From assembly GCF_030815955.1 (NCBI RefSeq), contig NZ_JAUSXK010000001.1:1-64000 (forward strand): 64,000 nt of DNA, read 5' to 3'. The position numbers and the translations under genes were made by a program. This stretch comes from Microbacterium murale. GTDB taxonomy: Bacteria > Actinomycetota > Actinomycetes > Actinomycetales > Microbacteriaceae. Under the pieces are notes generated by a model. It had not been told where the DNA came from, ran no database searches, and saw nothing but the letters and a program-made list of their open reading frames with translations. Below, piece after piece: positions 54,778 to 64,000 of the stretch. Position 1 is the stretch's first letter, and every line of letters begins with the position of its first letter.

Positions 54778-55563
54778 TCACACTCCGACGTGCTTTTCGA
54801 ACCTGATGATCGCGGCGAAGTCGTCGACGACGAGGCTCGCCCCGCCGACCAGCGCGCCGTCCACATCGGGCTCACGCATGAAGCTGGCGATGTTCGCCGC
54901 TTTCACCGATCCACCGTAGAGGATGCGGGTGCGCGCAGCGGCGTCGTCGTCGAGAGCCTTCGCCAGAACACCGCGAAGGGCCGCGCAGACATCCTGTGCC
55001 TGCTGCGGAGTCGCAGCCTGCCCCGAGCCGATAGCCCAGACCGGCTCGTAGGCAACGACGATCTCTGCGGATGCCGGAACACCCTTCAAAGCCGCCTCCA
55101 ACTGGCCGGCGGGCACCGCGCTCGCGCCGAACTTCTCCAGGTCTTCCGCCGTCTCACCGACGCAGATCACCGGTACGAGTCCGTGCTTGAGGGCGGCCTG
55201 CACCTTGGCTGCCACGACGTCATCGGACTCGGCGTGGTACTCACGACGCTCGGAGTGGCCGATGATGACGTACTTGGCATCGAGCTTCGCCAGGAAGGCG
55301 CCCGAGATCTCGCCGGTGTACGCACCGGAATCGTGCGCCGAGACATCCTGCGCGCCGAGCGCGAAGGGGATCTTGTCCGCGTCGATCAGCGTCTGCACGC
55401 TGCGGATATCGGTGAACGGCGGGAAGACCGCCACCTCGACAGAGCCGTCCTCGTGCTTGGCGTCCTTGAGCGCCCAATGCAGCTTCTGCACGAACGCGAC
55501 CGCCTGCAGGTGGTCGAGGTTCATCTTCCAGTTGCCCGCGAGCAGCGGGGTACGAGTCTTCAT
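54778..55563 (-). CDS. tpiA: Triosephosphate isomerase
   Basis: The 261-residue enzyme interconverts dihydroxyacetone phosphate and glyceraldehyde 3-phosphate. The catalytic lysine is in GNWKMNLDH, the histidine in IGHSERREYH and the glutamate in VAYEPVWAIG. I use ATG 55563 (MKTRTPLLAG), which overlaps the pgk stop as ATGA; an in-frame ATG at 55569 is the alternative. Confidence 0.97.
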   Translation of the reverse strand: MKTRTPLLAGNWKMNLDHLQAVAFVQKLHWALKDAKHEDGSVEVAVFPPFTDIRSVQTLIDADKIPFALGAQDVSAHDSGAYTGEISGAFLAKLDAKYVIIGHSERREYHAESDDVVAAKVQAALKHGLVPVICVGETAEDLEKFGASAVPAGQLEAALKGVPASAEIVVAYEPVWAIGSGQAATPQQAQDVCAALRGVLAKALDDDAAARTRILYGGSVKAANIASFMREPDVDGALVGGASLVVDDFAAIIRFEKHVGV

Positions 55564-56774
55564 GCCCATCCGAGCACCTCCAGGCCGGGTAGTTTCTTGC
55601 CCTCCAGGAACTCGAGGCTTGCGCCTCCGCCCGTCGAGATGTGACCGAACTGGTCATCAGCGAAGCCGAGCTGACGCACGGCGGCCGCCGAGTCACCGCC
55701 GCCGACGACTCCGAGGCCATCGACCTCTGTGAGCGCCTGAGCGACGGCCTTGGTTCCTGCGGCGAACGCTGGGAACTCGAACACACCCATCGGGCCGTTC
55801 CAGAACACCGTCTTCGAACTGCGGATCGCCTCAGCGAACGCGCTGGCGGTCTCGGGACCGATGTCCAGCCCGATGCCGGACGCTCCGAACGACGTCTGCT
55901 CGATGGCATCCGCCGCCGTGATCTCGTGCGCAGCATCCGCCGAGAACGATGCCGCGACGACCACGTCGGTCGGCAGCACGATCTCGACGCCGCGCTCCGT
56001 AGCCTCTGCGAGGTAGCCGCGCACCGTGTCGAGCTGATCCTCTTCGAGGAGGCTGGAGCCGACAGCGTGTCCCTGCGCCTTGAGGAAGGTGAACAGCATC
56101 CCGCCACCGACGAGGATGCGGTCCACGCGCGGCAGAAGGTGCGAGATCACCCCGAGCTTGTCACTGACCTTGGATCCGCCGAGAACGACCGTGTACGGCC
56201 GCTCCGGGTTCTCGGTGAGGCGGTCCAGCACATCGAGCTCCGTCGCGATCAGCAGCCCGGCCGCCGACGGCAGGATCTCGGCGAGGTCGTAGACGCTCGC
56301 CTGCTTCCGGTGCACGACCCCGAAGCCGTCGGAGACGAGAGCGTCTCCCAGCTGTGCGAGTTCTGCCGCGAAACCCTGACGCGTCGCATCGTCCTTCGAG
56401 GTCTCCCCCGCGTTGAATCGCAGGTTCTCGAGCACGACGACGCCGCCGTCCTCGAGGGATGCCACGGCTTCCTTCGCCGACTCGCCGACCGTGTCACGCG
56501 CGAACGCGACCGGCTTGCCGAGCAGCTCGGACAGTCGCTGCGCGACGGGCGCGAGGCTGTACTGCGGATCGGGCGCACCATCGGGGCGACCCAGGTGCGA
56601 GCACACGATCACACGTGCGCCGGCGTTGATCAGGGCGTTGAGAGTCGGCAGCGAAGCGCGCACACGCCCATCGTCCGTTATGACGCCGTCCTTCAGGGGG
56701 ACGTTCAGGTCACAACGGACGATGACGCGCTTGCCTTCGAGCGAACCCAGCGATTCCAGGGTGCGCAGAGTCAT
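55560..56774 (-). CDS. pgk: Phosphoglycerate kinase
   Basis: This glycolytic enzyme makes ATP from 1,3-bisphosphoglycerate. The 404-residue protein has VIVRCDLNVPLKDG, the substrate loop CSHLGRP, VLGGSKVSDKLG and GGGDSAAAV near the C-terminus. ATG 56774 (MTLRTLESLGSLEG) is preceded by 7 bases after the gapA stop. The open frame upstream lies inside gapA. Confidence 0.97.
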   Translation of the reverse strand: MTLRTLESLGSLEGKRVIVRCDLNVPLKDGVITDDGRVRASLPTLNALINAGARVIVCSHLGRPDGAPDPQYSLAPVAQRLSELLGKPVAFARDTVGESAKEAVASLEDGGVVVLENLRFNAGETSKDDATRQGFAAELAQLGDALVSDGFGVVHRKQASVYDLAEILPSAAGLLIATELDVLDRLTENPERPYTVVLGGSKVSDKLGVISHLLPRVDRILVGGGMLFTFLKAQGHAVGSSLLEEDQLDTVRGYLAEATERGVEIVLPTDVVVAASFSADAAHEITAADAIEQTSFGASGIGLDIGPETASAFAEAIRSSKTVFWNGPMGVFEFPAFAAGTKAVAQALTEVDGLGVVGGGDSAAAVRQLGFADDQFGHISTGGGASLEFLEGKKLPGLEVLGWA

Positions 56775-56781
56775 GAGGAAC

Positions 56782-57792
<1,011 letters not shown>

Positions 57793-57851
57793 TCAGGTCT
57801 CCTGTTTCTCGTGCGCTCTCGCGCGTTATCAATAGAGAATTCGTGGACGAC

Positions 57852-57885
57852 GGCGTCCCGACGGGCTCTCGTCCGTCGGGACGCC
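57852..57885 (-). terminator. Terminator of sodA
   Basis: GGCGTCCCGACGG (57852-57864) pairs with CCGTCGGGACGCC (57873-57885), a perfect 13-base stem with an 8-base loop, 8 bases past the sodA stop and upstream of gapA. Confidence 0.88.
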
Positions 57886-57893
57886 CGTCTTGA

Positions 57894-58520
57894 TTACGAC
57901 AGTACCAGCAGGCCGTTCGTCTGCTTGCGGGCGACGTCGAGGCGCTGGGCCACGTTCTCCCAGTTGGCGATGTTCCATGCAGCCTTGACGTAGTCGGCCT
58001 TGACGTTGAGGTAGTCGAGGTAGAAGGCGTGCTCCCACATGTCGAGCTGGAACAGCGGAATGGTGCCCTGCGCGGCGTTGGACTGCTGATCGAAGAGCTG
58101 CTGGATGATCAGGCGCTGGCCGATCGAATCCCAGCTGAGCACGGCCCAGCCGGAGCCCTGGATGCCCATGGCCGTCGCAGTGAAGTGCGCCTGGAACTTC
58201 TCGAACGAGCCGAAGTACTCATCGATGGCGGCCTTGAGCTCGCCCTCGGGCTGTCCGCCACCGTTCGGCGACAGGTTGGTCCAGAAGATCGAGTGGTTGA
58301 CGTGTCCGCCAAGGTTGAACGCGAGGTCCTTCTCGAGCTTGTTGACGTTGGCGAGGTTGCCGCTTTCGCGTGCTTCGGCGAGACCGTCCAGTGCCGCGTT
58401 CGCGCCGGTCACATACGCCTGGTGATGCTTGTCATGGTGCAGTTCCATGATCTTTCCGCTGATGTGCGGCTCGAGAGCTGCGAAGTCGTAGGGAAGGTCG
58501 GGGAGCGTGTAGATCGCCAT
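57894..58520 (-). CDS. sodA: Superoxide dismutase (Mn/Fe family)
   Basis: The 208-residue enzyme removes superoxide. Metal ligands can be placed: His in ELHHDKHHQAYV, His in GGHVNHSIFW, and Asp and His in QLDMWEHAFYLDY. QGSGWAVLSWD and the Gly/Gln pattern near it are compatible with Mn or cambialistic use; the metal is not decided. ATG 58520 (MAIYTLPDLPYDF) is used, with no signal peptide. It sits between whiA and gapA, an uncommon place. Confidence 0.96.
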   Translation of the reverse strand: MAIYTLPDLPYDFAALEPHISGKIMELHHDKHHQAYVTGANAALDGLAEARESGNLANVNKLEKDLAFNLGGHVNHSIFWTNLSPNGGGQPEGELKAAIDEYFGSFEKFQAHFTATAMGIQGSGWAVLSWDSIGQRLIIQQLFDQQSNAAQGTIPLFQLDMWEHAFYLDYLNVKADYVKAAWNIANWENVAQRLDVARKQTNGLLVLS

Positions 58521-58682
58521 GTCGCTTTCATCCAATCCGCGCCGCGCCGCGGCGCTTGTCGGTCCTCCACACCACCCGTTTGCGGTGCGGAGCAGACTTT
58601 TTCATCCTACTGACGTCAACGGCGGAGCGGTGCCGATCCTTCCGTCGATGACGAGAAAAGTCGACGAGCGCGCGGTGCCTGA

Positions 58683-59660
58683 TCAGACGTCGAGGCCTGC
58701 GGGCACGGCGTCCTCCGTGCTGGGGATGCCCTCCTGCTGCGCACGCTTGTCCGCCATCGCCAGGAGTCGGCGAATGCGCCCAGCGACAGCATCCTTCGTG
58801 AGAGGCGGGTCGGCATGGTGACCGAGCTCATCGAGGCTCGCGTCGCGGTGGGCGAGACGCAGTTCGCCGGCGACACGAAGGTGATCAGGCACCTCATCTG
58901 CGAGGATCTCGAGCGCGCGCTCGACACGGGCGCACGCGGCGACGGCCGCCTGTGCGGAACGACGCAGATTGGCGTCGTCGAAGTTCACGAGGCGGTTGAC
59001 CCCGGCGCGCACCTCGCGGCGCTGACGCATCTCCTCCCATGCGGCTGCCGTCTTCTGGGCACCCATCTGGCTGAGGATCGATCGGATCGCTTCGCCCTCG
59101 CGTACGACGACACGCGGCAGGCCACGCACTTCGCGCGCCTTCGCTGCGACACCGAGCCGGTGCGCTGCACCGACGAGAGCCATTGCGGCCTCGGACGTCG
59201 GGCAGGAGACCTCGAGCATTGCGGAGCGCCCGGGCTCCGAGAGCGAACCGGCGGCCAGGAAGGCACCACGCCAGAGCCCTGCGATCTCCTCGCGGGATCC
59301 GGTGGTCAGCCTGTTCGGGAGTCCGCGCACCGGACGGCGTCGCTGATCGAGCAGACCGGTCTGGCGCGCGAGGGTCTCTCCCGCTGCGATCACACGCACG
59401 GCATAGCGTGCCCCATCGTGCGAGCTGGCGGACTGCACCTGCGCGATCTCCGGCCGAACCCCATAGATCTCCGCGAGATCGCGTGCGACGCGACGAGCCA
59501 GCAGATCGGCGTCGACCTCGGCCTCGACGGCCACTCGACCGGCGATCGAGTGGAGTCCGCCGGCGAACCGGAGGATTGCGGTGACCTCAGCGACGCGAAC
59601 CGTCGGGGGTGCGTTGCGGATGCTGACGAGTTCAGCTTTGACGTCGGTGGTTAATGCCAC
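58683..59660 (-). CDS. whiA: Sporulation/cell-division transcription factor WhiA
   Basis: WhiA has an N-terminal domain related to LAGLIDADG homing endonucleases and a C-terminal helix-turn-helix; in actinobacteria it works with WhiB. The 325-residue protein shows [12 protein letters not shown] at the start, the degenerate [19 protein letters not shown] of the LAGLIDADG fold and [31 protein letters not shown] at the end. GTG 59660 is the start; the upstream open frame overlaps rapZ. Confidence 0.95.
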   Translation of the reverse strand: MALTTDVKAELVSIRNAPPTVRVAEVTAILRFAGGLHSIAGRVAVEAEVDADLLARRVARDLAEIYGVRPEIAQVQSASSHDGARYAVRVIAAGETLARQTGLLDQRRRPVRGLPNRLTTGSREEIAGLWRGAFLAAGSLSEPGRSAMLEVSCPTSEAAMALVGAAHRLGVAAKAREVRGLPRVVVREGEAIRSILSQMGAQKTAAAWEEMRQRREVRAGVNRLVNFDDANLRRSAQAAVAACARVERALEILADEVPDHLRVAGELRLAHRDASLDELGHHADPPLTKDAVAGRIRRLLAMADKRAQQEGIPSTEDAVPAGLDV

Positions 59661-59730
59661 GGGACTCCTTGTAAAGCGACATGCGTCGGATCGCGACGCA
59701 AAGGAACAGTTTACCGGGCGCCGCGCCGTT

Positions 59731-60609
59731 CTATTCGCGGCCGAGGTCTCGGTGGCGCACATTGATCGCGACACCGGGAATCGAGGACAGCCGTTTCGCC
59801 AGTTCCTCTGCGGTGGCCACGGAACGGTGCTTGCCGCCGGTGCAGCCGATCGCGACGGTGGAATGCCCCTTGTTCTCCCGTTGATATCCCTCGAGCACGG
59901 GCACGAGTGCCGCGGCATATGCGTCCAGGAACTCCGACGCTCCCTCGCGAGAGAGCACATAGTCACGAACCTGCGCATCCTGACCGGTGAGGCCGCGCAA
60001 CTCGTCGTTCCAGAACGGGTTCGGCAGGAAGCGCATGTCTGCGACGAGGTCGACATCGGTGGGCAGACCGTATTTGAAGCCGAAGCTCAGGATCGTCAAC
60101 CTGTGCCGCGCCGCTCCCTCGTCGGAGAAGGCCTCGAACACCTGGGTCGCCAACTGATGGATGTTCAGCGATGACGTATCGATGACGATGTCTGCCGCTT
60201 CGCGCACCAGCGTCAGACGTGATCTCTCCAGTCGGATGCCGTCGAGCAGCGTTCCGTCTTCCTGAAGCGGGTGGGGACGCCTGACCGACTCGAACCGGCG
60301 AACCAGAACGTCGTCGGACGCATCGAGGAAGACGACGCGCACGCTGCCGCGTGAGCGCAGCGCGCGTGCCACCTCAGGGAAGTCGTTGAACAGATTGCGG
60401 CCGCGGACGTCGACGACCGCCGCGACCTTGGGCAGGGCTCCCCCGCCGAGGTCGGTCAGGTCGAGCAGCGGGCGCAGCATCTGGGGCGGGAGATTGTCGA
60501 CGACATACCAGCCGAGGTCCTCCAGCGCGTTCGCCACGGTGGAACGTCCAGCACCGGACATGCCGGTGACGATGAGGAACTCGTTCTTCTCCTCGACGGC
60601 CATCGACAC
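59731..60609 (-). CDS. rapZ: RapZ family nucleotide-binding protein
   Basis: The 292-residue protein has a P-loop written [12 protein letters not shown], where the usual lysine is Arg, and the C-terminal [17 protein letters not shown] that binds sugar or RNA in E. coli RapZ. Related proteins tie cell-wall precursor control to metabolism. It lies between uvrC and whiA with 23 and 70 bases; the yvcK gene often found between rapZ and whiA is missing. Confidence 0.93.
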   Translation of the reverse strand: MSMAVEEKNEFLIVTGMSGAGRSTVANALEDLGWYVVDNLPPQMLRPLLDLTDLGGGALPKVAAVVDVRGRNLFNDFPEVARALRSRGSVRVVFLDASDDVLVRRFESVRRPHPLQEDGTLLDGIRLERSRLTLVREAADIVIDTSSLNIHQLATQVFEAFSDEGAARHRLTILSFGFKYGLPTDVDLVADMRFLPNPFWNDELRGLTGQDAQVRDYVLSREGASEFLDAYAAALVPVLEGYQRENKGHSTVAIGCTGGKHRSVATAEELAKRLSSIPGVAINVRHRDLGRE

Positions 60610-60632
60610 ATCCTCTCCCTGTGGAGACCAGC

Positions 60633-62578
60633 CTACCGAGTCGCGAGGTGAGTATGGATGCTCTGCGCGAGAGTGGGTCCGATGCCCTGCACCTGCTGAA
60701 TCTCTTCGGAACTCGCACCCCTGAGGGCCGTCACCGATCCGAAATGCTTCAGCAGCACCTTGATTCGGGACGCACCCAGGCCCGGAACCTCTTCCAGCAC
60801 GGTCGTGATGTCGCGCCTGCGGCGCTTGCGCTGATGGATGATGGCGAATCGGTGCGCCTCGTCGCGGAGGCGCTGCAGCAGGTAGAGCGCCTCGCTCGTG
60901 CGCGGCAGGATGACGGGGAAGTCCTCCCCCGGCAGCCAGACCTCCTCAAGACGCTTGGCGATGCCGCAGAGTCCGATCTCGGTGTGGCCCGCATCGCGCA
61001 GCGCGCGAGCCGCCGCTTCGACCTGAGGCTTGCCGCCGTCGACGAGCAGCAGCTGCGGAGGATAGGAGAACCGCGGCTTCTTGCGGACGGTGACCACTTC
61101 GCCGTCGACGGCGAGCGGATCAGACAGGATCTCGGGGCCGGACGTCTCGATCACCGAGGCCGTCGACGCATCGACGATCTCCGCATCCACCTCGTCAGGG
61201 CGATCGAGGTAAGCCAGGCGACGCATGAGCACCTGATACATCGAATCGGTGTCGTCAGTGGTGTCGGCGATATTGAAGGAGCGGTACTGGTCTTTTCGAG
61301 GCAGTCCGTCTTCGAACACGACCATGGACGCGACCACGTTCGTTCCGCCGAGGTGCGAGATGTCGAAGCACTCGATGCGCAATGGTGCGGCGTCGAGGTC
61401 GAGCGCCTCCTGAAGATCCGTGAGCGCCTGAGTGCGCGCCACGTAGTCGCTGGTGCGACGTGTCTTGTGCCTGATGAGCGCCTGCGTCGCATTGAGGGTC
61501 GCATTCCGCATCAGCTCCGCGCGCTGGCCGCGCTGGGCGACGGCGATCTCGACCTTGCGTCCACGCCGCTCTCGCAGCCACAGTTCGAGTTCTGCAGCGT
61601 CGTCCGGCAGCGACGGCACCAGGATGCGCCGGGGCACATCCACGCCCTCGCCGTATGTGCGCTGCAGCACCTGTTCGACGAGCTCGGCTCCGGAGATGTC
61701 GATCTCCTTCTCGATCGTGGTGGCGCGCACTCCGCGCACGCGGCCTCCGCGGATCACGAAGTGCTGCACCGTCGCCGCGAGCTCGTCTTCGGCGATGCCG
61801 AACAGATCGGCATCCTCATCGGATGGCAGCACCAACGAGCTCTTGCCCAGCACAGCCTGGATCGATGCGAGCTGGTCCCGATACTTCGCGGCAGCCTCGT
61901 AGTCCATCGCGGCGGATGCCGACAGCATCCGCTTCGTGAGCTCCTTGGTGAAACGCTCGTCGCCACCGGCCATGAACGCGACGAAATCGTCGACCATCGC
62001 CCGATGCTCTTCGATCGTCACCTTCATCGAGCACGGACCGCCGCACTTGCCGATCTGACCGGGGAAGCACGGCCGCCCCGTCGCCATCGCGCGTTTGTAG
62101 CTCGCATCACTGCAGGTGCGGATCGGAAAAGCCTTGATCATCAGGTCGATGGTCTCGTGCACCGCCCAGACCTTCGGATACGGCCCGAAGTACCGCGCTC
62201 GAGGAATCTTGCGATTGCGAGTGACGAGCACGCGCGGCGCCTCATCGCCCAGCGTGACCGCCATGAACGGGTACGACTTGTCGTCCTTGTAGCGCACGTT
62301 GAACGGCGGATCGTATTCCTTGATCCACATGTACTCCAGCTGCAAGGAGTCGACGTCGGTCGGCACGACCGTCCACTCCACGGAGGACGCAGTCGTGACC
62401 ATCCGCCTGGTGCGCTCGTGCAGGGTGCGCAGCGGCGCGAAATAGTTCGACAGCCGCTGGCGCAGATTCTTGGCCTTGCCGACGTACAGCACGCGACCCT
62501 CCGCGTCCCGGAAGCGATAGACACCGGGATCGGTCGGGATCTCTCCCTGCGAGGGCTTGTACGGAAGGACGTCGGCCA

Positions 62579-62579
<1 letters not shown>
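60633..62579 (-). CDS. uvrC: Excinuclease ABC subunit C
   Basis: UvrC makes both incisions in nucleotide excision repair. The 648-residue protein has the GIY-YIG domain ([23 protein letters not shown]), a central UVR region, the RNase H-like second nuclease domain ([20 protein letters not shown]) and helix-hairpin-helix motifs ([14 protein letters not shown] and [12 protein letters not shown]). The ATG at 62579 shares a base with the uvrA stop (TGATG), so uvrA-uvrC are coupled. Confidence 0.97.

Positions 62580-64000
<1,421 letters not shown>

Overview
The window is GC-rich chromosomal DNA from a high-GC Gram-positive bacterium. RbpA, WhiA, tandem ClpP1/ClpP2, an actinobacterial-type RNase E/G, a translational-type ileS T-box and short TANNNT boxes 6-7 bases ahead of start codons all point to Actinobacteria. 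Gene content and order suggest Microbacteriaceae, most likely Microbacterium; this assignment is inferred, as there is no rRNA in the window. Genes are densely packed with many 4-base ATGA/GTGA overlaps, and most of the window is core chromosome.

Layout. 1-7945: a cut-off dipeptidase-like gene, a fused oligopeptide ABC ATPase, a tctCBA tricarboxylate transporter and a divergent CitA/CitB-type two-component system with a palindrome between them. 7973-18496: an SDR enzyme, then a long minus-strand housekeeping run (rsfS, an acidic tail-anchored protein, nadD, a small membrane protein, proA, proB, obg, rpmA, rplU) and rne, with a small DUF4031 gene running against rne. 18794-25253: a VKOR-like membrane protein, ndk, a DUF4233 protein, folC and a eukaryote-like ileS behind a T-box. 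25280-27952: an accessory patch with a DUF559 nuclease-like gene between two 63-base nested palindromes, a VOC/ribbon-helix-helix pair and a pentapeptide-like protein. 27956-32888: a complete peptide ABC transporter. 33057-39496: valS, small orphan genes, an ArsR-type regulator with an unusually symmetric operator, an M3 oligopeptidase and a methyltransferase. 39582-49388: a NUDIX hydrolase, clpX, a deoxyribose catabolic operon (deoR-deoC-ALDH-ALDH fragment), clpP2, clpP1, a TPR protein and tig. 49452-49704: tRNA-Pro and tRNA-Gly. 49727-54025: a cell-surface export locus. 54090-64000: rbpA, secG, the lower-glycolysis genes tpiA-pgk-gapA, sodA, whiA, rapZ, uvrC and part of uvrA.

The most interesting parts are (1) the surface locus, which holds a membrane-anchored HExxH protease, three proteins with SipW-type or similar signal peptides and an ER-type signal peptidase fused to a cell-wall-sorted (LAATG) secreted domain; (2) the nested palindromes bracketing the DUF559 gene, with a diverged gene-free relative at 45839-45907; and (3) the four-half-site operator at 36718-36763 overlapping a leaderless promoter.

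Functional links. DeoC makes acetaldehyde from deoxyribose 5-phosphate and the adjacent aldehyde dehydrogenase can oxidise it. ClpX, ClpP1 and ClpP2 form the ATP-dependent protease, with trigger factor nearby as in many bacteria. Peptide importers, the putative dipeptidase and the M3 oligopeptidase suggest peptide use as a nutrient source.
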